From CAVREM01 sp963728825 (lineage in GTDB: Bacteria > Acidobacteriota > Vicinamibacteria > Vicinamibacterales > CAVVIG01): a DNA stretch of 64,000 bases. The notes under the pieces are model-generated. The model was not told the origin of the DNA, did no database searches, and was given only the letters and a program-made list of their open reading frames with translations. The stretch lies in NCBI GenBank assembly GCA_963728825.1, contig CAVSLA010000005.1, positions 620,001-684,000 of the forward strand, given 5' to 3'. Numbering within the stretch: the stretch's first letter is position 1; each line of letters starts with the position of its first letter. Of the stretch, positions 24,900-37,159 are shown in pieces. The position numbers and the translations under genes were made by a program.

Positions 24900-26279
24900 T
24901 TAACGTGACGTGAACAGCCCCGCCGGAAGCGGGACGCCAAGTCCGTGCGTAAACGTCACGTAGACGACGGCGCACAGCGCGAGACCAACGATGGCGTCGC
25001 GCCGCCAGCGCCGGCTGCCGAACGCCGACGCCGTCCACGCGAAGAGCACGGCACCTGTCGCCACGAAACCACCGGCGTTCACGAATGCCGCGAAGAAGAC
25101 CAGGCCGAGCGCCAGTCGCAGCACCGGCGAACGGCTTCCTCCCGGCTCGAGCGGCGCCGTTCTGCCGCGGACGAACAGCGCGGTCAGCACGCTCACCGCA
25201 CCCAGCAAGATCAGAATCGGAAACGCCCACTCGCCCGCCTGCGTCGCGGTCCGGTCGCCGGACGTCCCGCGAAGGCGCGCGATGATGCGTCCGATCCGCA
25301 CGCGCTCGTCCCCGATGAATTCGTCGAAGGCCGGGCCCGCGAGATAGGCATCGGTCCATCCGAGCCGCGTCAGCGTGGCCTGCCATGAGTCGCTGCGCGC
25401 CATCCGCTCGACGACCGCTGCCAGCGCGGTCCGCTCGGCGGCGTCAAGATTCGGGGGCGCCACCACCGCGCGCCAGTTCGCCAGCTCGACGTCGAGCCCC
25501 TGCTCGATCAAGGACGGCACATCGAGCCCGGGCAACCGGCCAGGCGCGGAGATGCCGATCGCGCGCAGTCTGCCCGACTCGATGTGTTGCGCGAACTCGC
25601 TGTAGCCGCTGATGCCGGCGACAATCTGTCCGCCGATCAGCGCCGTCACCGCTTCGCCGCCGCCGGAAAACGCGATGTAGTTCGTGCGGCGCGGATCGAC
25701 GCCCGCCGCCGCGACGATCAAGCCGGCGAGAATGTGGTCGGTGCCGCCCGCCGAACCGCCGCCCCACGAGACCGCGGCCGGATTCTCGTGGAGCGCACCA
25801 ACCAGACTCTGCATGTCGCGATGCGGTGAGGCCGCGGGCACGGCGACGATCTGGTACTCGCCGGTGAGCCGTGCGATCGGCGTCACCTGCGTCAGCGAGA
25901 CCGGCGACTGATTCCAGAGGATGGCGCCGAGCATCACCAGGCCGTTGACCAGCAGCGCCTGGCCGTCGCCGCGGCGCCCGTCGATGAACTGGGCGAGACC
26001 GATCGTGCCGGCTGCGCCGGGCACGTTCTCGACGTTGACGACAGCAGCCAGCCGCTGGCGCTCGATCTCGCGCTGCATTTCGCGAGCAAGCTGGTCCCAG
26101 CCACCTCCAGGCGCAGCAGGCGCAACGATGGTCAGCGAGCGCAATGCAGGCAGCGGCGGGGTGGGTGGAGACTGCTGCGCGGCCGCGGCGATGATCGCGC
26201 AGGCAATACCGGCAGCGGCTCCGCCAACGACAGCTCGTCGGCCGCTCGGCACGCCGATGCCTGGCGAACGGATGGTCAA
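24900..26279 (-). CDS. Fusion of TctC solute-binding protein and TctB membrane subunit
   Basis: A 459-aa protein. After an N-terminal signal or anchor (AVVGGAAAGIACAIIAAAA), residues 40-310 are a TctC/Bug-type binding protein: LTIVAPAAPGGGWDQLAREMQ, VENVPGAAGTIGLAQF, NWRAVVAPP. Residues 320-459 carry four hydrophobic helices like TctB (WAFPILILLGAVSVLTALF, LRLALGLVFFAAFVNAGGF, DAIVGLALCAVVYVTFTHGLGVPLPAG). These are normally two proteins; here the frame is continuous. TTG 26279 or GTG 26252 are both possible starts. The larger open frame (to 26537) overlaps the permease gene and is not coding. Confidence 0.8.
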   Translation of the reverse strand: MTIRSPGIGVPSGRRAVVGGAAAGIACAIIAAAAQQSPPTPPLPALRSLTIVAPAAPGGGWDQLAREMQREIERQRLAAVVNVENVPGAAGTIGLAQFIDGRRGDGQALLVNGLVMLGAILWNQSPVSLTQVTPIARLTGEYQIVAVPAASPHRDMQSLVGALHENPAAVSWGGGSAGGTDHILAGLIVAAAGVDPRRTNYIAFSGGGEAVTALIGGQIVAGISGYSEFAQHIESGRLRAIGISAPGRLPGLDVPSLIEQGLDVELANWRAVVAPPNLDAAERTALAAVVERMARSDSWQATLTRLGWTDAYLAGPAFDEFIGDERVRIGRIIARLRGTSGDRTATQAGEWAFPILILLGAVSVLTALFVRGRTAPLEPGGSRSPVLRLALGLVFFAAFVNAGGFVATGAVLFAWTASAFGSRRWRRDAIVGLALCAVVYVTFTHGLGVPLPAGLFTSR

Positions 26280-26323
26280 ACCACAGAGATTAGCGCAAAG
26301 CGGAGCGGAACGCGGATTCGCTG

Positions 26324-28961
26324 CTATTGATGCCGCAGCGCGTTCAGCGGATTGGTCCGCGCCGCGCGCCAGGCGGGAATGAGCGTGGCGAGCACCACGC
26401 CGCCCAGGACGATGACGAGCGCGCGCGCGAACGAGCCGGCATCGGTCGCACTGACGCCGTAGAGCACGCCGGCCAGAAACCTCGTGGCCACGAGCGCGGC
26501 GACCAGGCCGAGCGCCGCGCCGCTCGCGCCCAGCCACAGACCGCGTTTGAGAAACTCCTGGACCACTGACCGGCCTGATGCCCCGAGCGCCATGCGGATC
26601 CCGATTTCGTGGGTGCTCTGCTTGACCGTGTACGACACCAGACCGTACGTGCCCATCGCCGCGAGCGCCATGCCGGCCACCCCGAAGATGAACAGCATCG
26701 TCGCCGCCAGGTTGAAGAAGACGAGCGTGCCGGCGATCCGTTCGGTCAGCGGCTTGGCATCCATCGGCAGATCGCCGTCCAAGGCCGCGACCTGGGCGCG
26801 CGCCTGCTCGACCAGCAGATCGACAGGCGCCGCGCCCCGGGTGTGCAGGATCATGCTCGACCGGTACGACTGCAGGAACGGCAGATAGACGTAGGGGCGC
26901 GGCGACTCGTTGACCTGCAAGTACTTCACGTCGGCCGCCACGCCAATCACGGTTCGCCAGTCGCTCTCGCCGACCTTGATCCGCTTGCCGATCGCGCCGG
27001 CTGCGCCGCCCCAGAATCGTTCGGCGAGGGTGGTGTTCACGATCGCGACCGGCACTGCCCTCTCGTCGTCACCGTCCGCGAACGTTCGACCGGCGTTGAG
27101 GTTGATGCGAAGCGTACGGAAGTAATCGGGACCGACGGTGTTGGTCATGAACGCGAGGTCTTCGTTTGGCCCCGGTTCGTAGCCCTCGACCGCCGCACCG
27201 AGCGCACTCGTCTCTACCAGGTTCATCGGATTGTAGGCGGCCAGCGTGACCGACTCGATCCCCGGAGCCTCGCGCATCGCTTCCAGCAGACGACGATAAA
27301 AGAGACGCCCGCGCGGCTGGTCGTAGCCGTTCTGCCTGAGATCCAACTTGATCGAGGTGACGTGGCTCGCATCGAAGCCGGGGTTGACCCGGCGCGCCGC
27401 GTCGAAGCTGCGGCTGACCAGGCTCGCGCCCACCAGCAGCAGCAGCGACACGGCCACCTGCGCCACGACGAGACCGGCGCGCATCCGGCCGCGCGCCGCG
27501 CGCCGCGGCGACGCGTCTTCGTTGATGACCGACACAAGATCGATCTGGGAGCTGCGCAGCGCGGGGACCAGTCCGAAGACCAGCGCGCTCAAGCAGGCGA
27601 CCAGCGCGGTGAAGCCGATGACCAGGCCGTCGACCTCGATGTTGAAGAACAGCCGCTGCGGGGCGGCGAGCCACTCGCCGTAGCCGATCAGCACCGGCAG
27701 CGCTCGCGATGCCAGCAGGACGCCGAACACCGCCCCCGGCAGAGCGAGGACCAGATTCTCGACGATCAACAGGCGAACGATCCGGCTCCGCGTCGCGCCG
27801 AGCGCCAGACGCACGGCAAGCTCACCGCGCCGAGACAGCGCCCGGACCAGAACCAGCCCGGCGATGTTCGCGCACGCGATGGCGAGCACCAACAGCCCCA
27901 TCACGCTCAACACCAGTACAGGTCGGCAGCAGATAGGACTGGGGACTGTTCGGCGCCTTCCAGAACGGCACGATGCGCAGCCGTTCAGTCGCATCGTCAA
28001 GCGGCCGATCGCGTGACAGCGTCGTCCAGAGCGCATCGGACTGGGCCGCGGCGCTTCCCAGGCTGGTGCCTGGCCGCAAGAAGCCCTGTATGGTGCCAAT
28101 CGTCTCGAGTCTGAAGCCGAGCTGCGGCGCCATCGTCACCGGGATGAACACTTCGTTGTCGTAGCTCAGGGTCGTGCCGTGGAATCCGGGAGCGGCGATG
28201 CCAACGACGGTCAGCGGGTAGTTGTTGATGTCAATGGTCCTGCCGATGATTTCCGGATCGGCGCCGAAGTCGTGCCGCCACAGCCGATCGCTCAGCACGA
28301 TGACCGGATGACCGGCAGCGATTTCGTCCGACGGCAGGAGGGTGCGCCCGAGTTGGGCGCGAACGTCAAGGACTTGAAAATAGTTTCCCGTGACCAGTTC
28401 GCCCGAAAGCGATCGGGAGTCGCGGCCTCTGCCCAGACCGACCGTTGCCAACGTCGTGCCGAGCACTCCCGAGAACGCCTCATGATGATCGCGAACGTGC
28501 TGGTAGTCGGTATAGGACAAGGGCACGGCCCGTCCGGTGCTGGTCTCTCCGAAAATCTCGTGGAGCCGGGCCGATCCGGCGACGCCCGCGAGGGGGGTGA
28601 GCGCGGTCCCCTTGAGCATGGTGAACACCGCCGCGTTCAGACCGATGCCGAGCATGAGCACACCGACCACGGCGATCGAGAAGACCGGATTCTTCGCGAG
28701 CGCACGGATCGCGTAGCGGACGTCGCGCGCACAGTCGCGTATGACGTCGAGCCAGGACGGCGTCCAGACGCGGCGCGCCGCTTCGGTCGTCAGCGTGACG
28801 TTGCCGAAGTCCTTCAGCGACGCGAGCCGCGCGTTGCGTTGGTCGGCGCCATCGGCCATTCGCTCGGCGGCCGCGATGGCCAGGTGCGCGCGGATCTCCT
28901 CGTCGAAGTCCTGCTCGTCGAGGCGGCGACGTTTCAGCCACGACCATATCGGCATGGTCAT
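26324..28961 (-). pseudogene. ADOP-family MacB-like permease, frameshifted near 27922
   Basis: An acidobacterial duplicated orphan permease (MacB-type ABC permease without an ATPase partner). The N-terminal part (ATG 28961 to about 27923) has the ADOP entry (LDEQDFDEEIRAHL), a MacB-type core and ends at APNSPQSYLLP. The C-terminal part in the next frame resumes PVLVLSVMGLLVLAIACANIAG and continues to NPLNALRHQ with a second FtsX-like repeat. Deleting one base from ACCT (27920-27923) restores a single 879-aa frame of usual length. ATG 28961 overlaps the DUF4386 stop (TGATG). Fragment coordinates: 28961-27822 and 28099-26324 as open frames. Confidence 0.82.
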
Positions 28962-29674
28962 CACACCACGCCGGCAGCAGGGGCCGTGAGGTTCGCGCCC
29001 TTCATGAGCAGCCAGGCGCCCAGACCCACCTCGTAGAGGCCCATCGGACCAAAAGAGGCGATTTGCAGCGAACTGGCCGCGGCCGGAAAGACGATGGTCA
29101 AGAGCGCGCACGTCGCCAGCATTAAGGAGGCAAAGATGCCCCAACCGGCGAGCATCCGCGGAACGTAGCCAGACTTCAGCAGCAGGTAGGCGAACACCGT
29201 CGATCCGCAGCCAAGAAATATGAACCCCGCGTTGAATCCGATCCCGTGGCCGATCCGAAACACTCTCGCCAACCCATCCAACTGGTTCCCCTCGAACGCG
29301 TTGAGGTAATCAGGCTGGCCGATCAGTGACAGGCCGACCAACAACGCGACGGCCATGACGCCGAGCATGGCATTCTCGACAATCCGGAAGAGCGCCGCCA
29401 GCAAAGCCAGGTCGCTGCTGACCGGCTTCAGCAAGACGTACAGCGCCCACGTGAGCTCGACTACCGCGACAATCGTCACCAGGTCGGCGACGATGGACAG
29501 GCGATACAGCCGTTCGGCTCGGAGGATGTTCTGCGCGGTCGCGGCGGCATCACCGGGCACACCCAACGACCAGCGCACCAGATAGCCGGCGACCGCCGTG
29601 GTCATCTGCAAGAGATACATCGCGCCGGCCAGCGTCGCCGCTCGCGTCTGCGCGACCTCCCGAACCGCCGTCAT
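28961..29674 (-). CDS. DUF4386 family membrane protein
   Basis: A 237-aa integral membrane protein with six to seven helices. AATLAGAMYLLQMTTAVAGY, AERLYRLSIVADLVTIVAVVEL and FRIGHGIGFNAGFIFLGCGS match DUF4386. Start abuts the stop of the upstream membrane gene directly, and its stop overlaps the ADOP start, so all are co-translated. Function unknown; the operon with PadR and ADOP suggests response to a membrane-active compound (inference). Confidence 0.82.
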   Translation of the reverse strand: MTAVREVAQTRAATLAGAMYLLQMTTAVAGYLVRWSLGVPGDAAATAQNILRAERLYRLSIVADLVTIVAVVELTWALYVLLKPVSSDLALLAALFRIVENAMLGVMAVALLVGLSLIGQPDYLNAFEGNQLDGLARVFRIGHGIGFNAGFIFLGCGSTVFAYLLLKSGYVPRMLAGWGIFASLMLATCALLTIVFPAAASSLQIASFGPMGLYEVGLGAWLLMKGANLTAPAAGVV

Positions 29675-30376
29675 CTAGGCAGCCTCGCGGACGGTGATGC
29701 CGACCAAGCCGCTTGACGTCCGTCTCCGGAGGCGCCACAGCCAGTAGAGCATCGTGAGGAGCACCGCCACGACTGGCAAGGCGCGGAGTGCCGGGGCGCG
29801 GAGCGCATCCGGGAAGACGTCGGCCTGACCCAGGAAGAACGACATCACGGCGATGAACAGTGCGAAGGTCATCCGCCACAGGTGGCGCACCACTCGAGCG
29901 GCGCCCGTGAGACGACGCTGCCCACGACGCAGCCGCACGTCGCCCGCACCCGCCAGCAGTCCGACGACACCAAACATGAAGAACGGAAAGGCAAAACCGC
30001 TCCTGCTGCCGCCGCGGGCGACCGCCTCGACGCCAAGCACGATGCAGGTGAGGCCGACGGTGAACGCCACGGCCATCCCGGCGAGATCCAACCAGCGCGA
30101 CTGACGATCGGCGGGGCGGACGGTGGTGAGAGCGGTGATCACCAGGTAGCCGGTGATCAGCGCCGCCGGAATATTGATGGCCGGGGCCGCGCCGAGCACT
30201 GCCGACAGGATGAGCCCGCCGAGACACAGCGCGAGCATCGAGTAGACGAAGATCGTCCCGCTGCGGCGGTGCAGTGTGCCGCCTTTCGCAGCGTAGAGCG
30301 CGACAAAGCCGGCTCCGAGTCCGATTCCTCCCGCGAGGACGTGCGCCAGCAATAACGCTTTCATGGCAGTCGTCAT
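29675..30376 (-). CDS. Polytopic membrane protein, DUF2306-like
   Basis: A 233-aa protein with six to seven helices (KALLLAHVLAGGIGLGAGFVALY, GLILSAVLGAAPAINIPAALITGYLVITAL and others). GGTLHRRSGTIFVYSM holds a conserved His-Arg-Arg and suggests the DUF2306 or cytochrome-b561-like class; a late HLWRMTFALFIAVMSFFLG is similar to that family. ATG 30376 overlaps the PadR stop by ATGA. Function unknown. Confidence 0.72.
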   Translation of the reverse strand: MTTAMKALLLAHVLAGGIGLGAGFVALYAAKGGTLHRRSGTIFVYSMLALCLGGLILSAVLGAAPAINIPAALITGYLVITALTTVRPADRQSRWLDLAGMAVAFTVGLTCIVLGVEAVARGGSRSGFAFPFFMFGVVGLLAGAGDVRLRRGQRRLTGAARVVRHLWRMTFALFIAVMSFFLGQADVFPDALRAPALRALPVVAVLLTMLYWLWRLRRRTSSGLVGITVREAA

Positions 30377-30744
30377 TTCTCCGTTTCAGGCAGCGGCGCC
30401 GGCTTCATCACCCGCGCGATGGCGTTCACCAGCTCGGTCCAGCGCGACTCCTCGCGGACGAGCTGCTTCCTGCCTTCGGGCGTGAGCCGATAGAACTTGG
30501 CGCGCTGGTTGGCCTCGGTCTGCCCCCACTTCGCGGTCACCCAGCCCTTTTTGGCGAGGCGCTGCAGCGCCGGATAGAGCGACCCGGCCTCCACCTGGAG
30601 AACCTCCGAGGACTGCGCGCGAATCGTCTGACCAATCGCGTAGCCGTGTTGCGGTCCCCACTGCAGCGTCCGGAGGATCAACATGTCGAGCGTGCCGTGC
30701 AGCAGGTCGGTGCGGGCGTCGGGCCTGGAGGAGTGCAGGGTCAT
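30373..30744 (-). CDS. PadR-family transcriptional repressor (acidobacterial type)
   Basis: A 123-aa winged-helix regulator. LLHGTLDMLILRTLQWGPQHGYAIGQTIR is the classic PadR start, followed by EVLQVEAGSLYPALQRLAKKGWV (recognition helix) and KFYRLTPEGRKQL (wing), then a dimerisation helix. It heads a four-gene operon (PadR, two membrane proteins, ADOP permease), an arrangement typical of acidobacteria. Symmetric operator-like sites lie 5-43 bp before its start, so it probably represses itself and the operon until an inducer binds. Confidence 0.92.
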   Translation of the reverse strand: MTLHSSRPDARTDLLHGTLDMLILRTLQWGPQHGYAIGQTIRAQSSEVLQVEAGSLYPALQRLAKKGWVTAKWGQTEANQRAKFYRLTPEGRKQLVREESRWTELVNAIARVMKPAPLPETEK

Positions 30745-30748
30745 TGGT

Positions 30749-30787
30749 TATAGACAGTCTATAGCCTAAGACGTAGAGAGTCTATAG
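30749..30787 (-). promoter_or_regulatory. Probable PadR operator, two sites
   Basis: TATAGACAGTCTATA at 30749-30763 is a perfect palindrome around one base. A second, related half-matching site TAGAGAGTCTATAG lies at 30774-30787. Read on the minus strand both contain GGCTATAGACT(G/C)TCTA, as direct repeats about 23-24 bases apart, roughly two helical turns. Position immediately 5' of padR fits autoregulation. Confidence 0.7.
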
Positions 30788-30894
30788 CCGGTTCCCGGCC
30801 GGCGCCGCCGCTCGGCCAACGGGCCGCGTCACCCCCGCCGCGTTGGCGCTTTCCACGATGTGCGTTAGCATGCCGGCAGCTGGACCTTGGCGGG

Positions 30895-33996
<3,102 letters not shown>

Positions 33997-34006
33997 CCTC
34001 TGACAC

Positions 34007-34733
34007 GTGGACAACGGTTGGCAGAGCTCCGCCGGCGCCTGGATCGCCGATATGGGTCAGCGCGGCGACTTCGGCCGGCGCTACGTGCTCGATCCGGTGA
34101 TGACCGCTCGTGCGCTGGCGCGGTCACCCAGGAAAGCCCTCGATGTCGGGTGCGGGGAAGGCCGTTTCTGCCGCGTGCTCAAGGACACACGGCGTCGAGG
34201 TCGTGGGCCTCGACCCGACGCCGGCGCTGCTGTCCGCGGCGCGTGCTCGCGATCCACGCGGGCTGTATCTGCAGGCGTCGGCCGAGCGGCTGCCGTTGCC
34301 AGACGAGGCATTCGATCTGGTCGTCAGCTACCTGTCACTCATCGACATTCCCGACCTTCATGCCGCCATTCGAGAGATGGCGCGCGTGCTCACGCCTGGC
34401 GGCACTCTCCTCGTCGCCAATCTGACCAGCTTCAACACCGCCTGCGCCGATCAGGGCTGGATCAAGGACGATGACGGCCGGCGGCTCTACTATCCGATCG
34501 ATCACTACCTCGAGGAACGTCCGATGTGGATCGAATATCGAGGCATCCGCATCGTCAATTACCACCGGCCCATGCGCACCTACTTCGCCGCGCTGCTCGG
34601 CGCCGGGCTGGTCCTCACCCACTTCGACGAGCCGGCGCCCTCCGCCGAAACCCCTGCATCACGAGCGGCCAACTATCGTCGCGTGCCGTGGTTTCTGGTG
34701 ATGGAGTGGATGAAGCCCAGCTTGGGCAGGTGA
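34007..34733 (+). pseudogene. SAM-dependent methyltransferase, frameshifted near 34187
   Basis: A class I methyltransferase of about 241 aa. The first frame (GTG 34007) has KALDVGCGEGRFCRVLKD, the SAM-binding motif I. The next frame then continues HGVEVVGLDPTPALLSAARARDP (motif II), ERLPLPDEAFDLVVS, and ARVLTPGGTLLVANLTSFN. Removing one A in GACACAC at 34184-34190 joins them exactly at the expected beta1-alphaA-beta2 spacing. Domain layout resembles Methyltransf_11. As written it makes only a short N-terminal product unless the insertion is a sequence error. Substrate unknown. Confidence 0.78.
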
Positions 34734-34768
34734 GGCCGCTTGCGCTATCGTTGCCCGAGGAGGGATTC

Positions 34769-35485
34769 ATGCGATCTCCGGTCGTGCTGGTGGCGGTGAT
34801 GTGTGGTGTGGCGCTGGCGGCACAGACGCCGAATCCCCGGCAGCAACCGGGCGCGGCCGTGCACATCTTCGCGCCTGAGCAACACGATCTCTACGACGGG
34901 CATTTCGTGATCTCTGCGAACCGGATCTACATGGTCGGCGGGCTGAACGACCCGGAGGGATGGGATCACCTCGACAACGAGGCGAAAAACGTCCGGCCAG
35001 TCGCTGGGACGGCCGAGATCGACGTCAACGAGATCAAGAACACCGGCACGTTCCAGGTGCGGCTGAAAATCCCCGAGGGCGATCTGGTCCTGGCGGTTGA
35101 CAAGTGGAACGAATTCAACCCATGTCAGAACGGCGGGATCGTCGCCTACATCCACGAGCACGGCACCGACTCCGGGTGCGGCGACAACAACTGGCCGAAG
35201 ACCGTCGGGTTTCTCGCCGGCTGGGGATTCGGGTACGCCACCCTGAATGGAAAGCCGCTCTATCAGGACTACGAGATGCACTTCATGGTGACGCAGGGAC
35301 TCCGCGACCGGAAGACGCTCCGCGTCAACTATCCGCTGGCGAACAAGAAGCTGCCTGGCGGCGAGACAAATCCTGCGACACAGCAGATTGACTTCTACAT
35401 TCGCAGCCCGCAGCAGAACCCCAAGAACCGTCCGAATCGCCAGGTCTTCCTGCACTTCTTCGGCATGGAAATCACCTGGAAGTAG
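34769..35485 (+). CDS. Secreted hypothetical protein
   Basis: A 238-aa exported protein; GAGGAGGGATTC precedes ATG 34769 and residues 1-18 form a signal peptide ending ALAAQ. The rest is soluble and looks beta-rich: YDGHFVISANRIYMVGG, GTFQVRLKIPEGDLVLAVDKW, then an acidic, Cys-containing loop (NPCQNGG, DSGCGDNNW) where two cysteines might pair. The C-terminus ends HFFGMEITWK. No family recognised. Longer upstream open frame overlaps the methyltransferase and has no ribosome site. Confidence 0.65.
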   Translation: MRSPVVLVAVMCGVALAAQTPNPRQQPGAAVHIFAPEQHDLYDGHFVISANRIYMVGGLNDPEGWDHLDNEAKNVRPVAGTAEIDVNEIKNTGTFQVRLKIPEGDLVLAVDKWNEFNPCQNGGIVAYIHEHGTDSGCGDNNWPKTVGFLAGWGFGYATLNGKPLYQDYEMHFMVTQGLRDRKTLRVNYPLANKKLPGGETNPATQQIDFYIRSPQQNPKNRPNRQVFLHFFGMEITWK

Positions 35486-35501
35486 CGCCCGCTTGTGTGA
35501 C

Positions 35502-36224
35502 GTGAACCGCGAGGTGCGTGTCTTCGCAGACGCGGACGAGCTGGGCCTTCGGGCCGCAGAGGCTGCTGCAGAAGTGCTCAACGAAGCCGTCCAGGCAACC
35601 GGCAGCTGCTCACTGGTGCTGTCGGGCGGGACGACGCCGCGCCAGCTCTACACCTTGCTGGCAACACGATTTCGAGATCGGGTTCCGTGGCACCTGCTGC
35701 ACGTATTCCTGGCGGACGAGCGCTATGTGCCGTACCAGGATCCGCGCAGCAACTATCGGATGATTGCAACCACGCTGCTCGACCACGTGCCGTGCCCACC
35801 CGAAAACGTGCACCCGATGCCGACGGATTTCTCGAGCCCCGAAGACGCCGCCCGGGACTACGACGCCACACTGAGGCGGCATTTCGACGGTCCGACGCCA
35901 CGCTTCGACCTGGCGGTGCTCGGACTTGGAGCGGACGGCCATACGGCGTCGCTCTTCCCGGGTTCGGCCGCTCTCGAAGAGCGAACGCGTTGGGTGGCCG
36001 CCGCGATCGCGCCGGTTGACCCGCCACGGCGGTTGACGCTGACGCTGCCGGCGCTGGCGGGCGCGGCCCGGGCCTTCTTCCTCGTGACCGGCTCCGACAA
36101 AGCAGACGCGCTTCGACACGTGCTCACACCAGCCCCCGACTGGAGGGTCTACCCCGCGGCCGCCGTCGAGTCACCGGGCATCTGGTGGGTCGATCGTCAA
36201 GCCGCTGCCGACCTGAACACCTGA
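35502..36224 (+). CDS. pgl: 6-phosphogluconolactonase
   Basis: A 240-aa enzyme (DevB/SOL type) that hydrolyses 6-phosphogluconolactone to 6-phosphogluconate, second step of the oxidative pentose phosphate pathway. LVLSGGTTPRQLYTLL, HVFLADERYVPYQDPRSNY and FDLAVLGLGADGHTASLFPGS are the hallmark motifs; His in GHTASLFPG is catalytic in the family. GTG 35502 is used; TTG 35493 is possible. First gene of pgl-gnd-zwf with a 23-bp gap to gnd. Confidence 0.92.
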   Translation: MNREVRVFADADELGLRAAEAAAEVLNEAVQATGSCSLVLSGGTTPRQLYTLLATRFRDRVPWHLLHVFLADERYVPYQDPRSNYRMIATTLLDHVPCPPENVHPMPTDFSSPEDAARDYDATLRRHFDGPTPRFDLAVLGLGADGHTASLFPGSAALEERTRWVAAAIAPVDPPRRLTLTLPALAGAARAFFLVTGSDKADALRHVLTPAPDWRVYPAAAVESPGIWWVDRQAAADLNT

Positions 36225-36247
36225 CCGGGCGTCGACCTGGAGGAATC

Positions 36248-37159
36248 ATGCAGATTGGATTGATTGGCCTCGGCCGGATGGGTGCCGGGATCGCTCAGCG
36301 GCTCCTGCGAGAGCAGCACACCGTCGTCGGCTTCGACATGTCAAAGGCGCAGGTCGAGCAGATCGTCCGCGCGGGGGCGTCTGGTGCAGGGGCCATCGAC
36401 GATCTCGTCCGCCAGCTGACAGCCCCACGTCTGGTGTGGGTGATGGTGCCGCACGGCGCTCCAACCCGATCGACGATCGAGAAGGTGCTCCCGCTGCTGA
36501 CCCCGGAAGACATCCTGATCGACGGCGGCAACTCGCGCTACCTCGATTCGATGGCACATGCCGCCGCGTGCCAGACGCGCGGCGTGCACTTTCTCGACGT
36601 CGGCGTCAGCGGCGGCGTCTGGGGATTAGCCGAGGGTTTCAACCTGATGGTCGGCGGTCCGCCGGCGGCGTTCAGCCGCGCCGAACCGATTTTCCGGGCG
36701 CTGGCCTCGCCCGGCGGCTACGCGCACGTCGGGCCGAGCGGCGCCGGCCACTTCGTCAAGATGATTCACAACGCAATCGAGTACGCGATGCTGCAGGCGC
36801 TCGGCGAAGGCTTTGAATGCCTGGAGCGCGCCGAGTTCAAGCTCAATCTTGGACAGATTGCCGGGTTGTGGCAGCACGGCGCGGTCGTGCGCTCGTGGCT
36901 GCTGGAGCTGCTCGGCCGGTCGTTCAAGGAAGACGGGAACGCGCTCGACCACATCGACGCCTACATCGATGACTCGGGTACCGGCCGCTGGAGTGTCGAG
37001 TACGCTCTTGCGGAGGGCATTCCAGTTCCCGCGATCAGCACTGCGCTGTATGAACGCTTCGACTCGCGGACTCCCAAGCGCTTCGCCCATCAGGTGATTG
37101 CCGCGCTGCGGAAACAATTCGGCGGGCACGCGGTTCGACAGAAGTCAGGGCTGCGATGA
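36248..37159 (+). CDS. gnd: 6-phosphogluconate dehydrogenase, decarboxylating, short form
   Basis: A 303-aa enzyme that oxidises and decarboxylates 6-phosphogluconate to ribulose 5-phosphate. GGAGGAATC precedes ATG 36248. The Rossmann motif is IGLIGLGRMG, then ILIDGGNSRY, LDVGVSGGVWG and GHFVKMIHNAIEYAMLQ with catalytic Lys and Asn. It lacks the long C-terminal region of the ~470-aa form, matching the short GntZ/YqeC type, many of which prefer NAD (family knowledge). Its stop overlaps the zwf start by ATGA. Confidence 0.93.
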   Translation: MQIGLIGLGRMGAGIAQRLLREQHTVVGFDMSKAQVEQIVRAGASGAGAIDDLVRQLTAPRLVWVMVPHGAPTRSTIEKVLPLLTPEDILIDGGNSRYLDSMAHAAACQTRGVHFLDVGVSGGVWGLAEGFNLMVGGPPAAFSRAEPIFRALASPGGYAHVGPSGAGHFVKMIHNAIEYAMLQALGEGFECLERAEFKLNLGQIAGLWQHGAVVRSWLLELLGRSFKEDGNALDHIDAYIDDSGTGRWSVEYALAEGIPVPAISTALYERFDSRTPKRFAHQVIAALRKQFGGHAVRQKSGLR

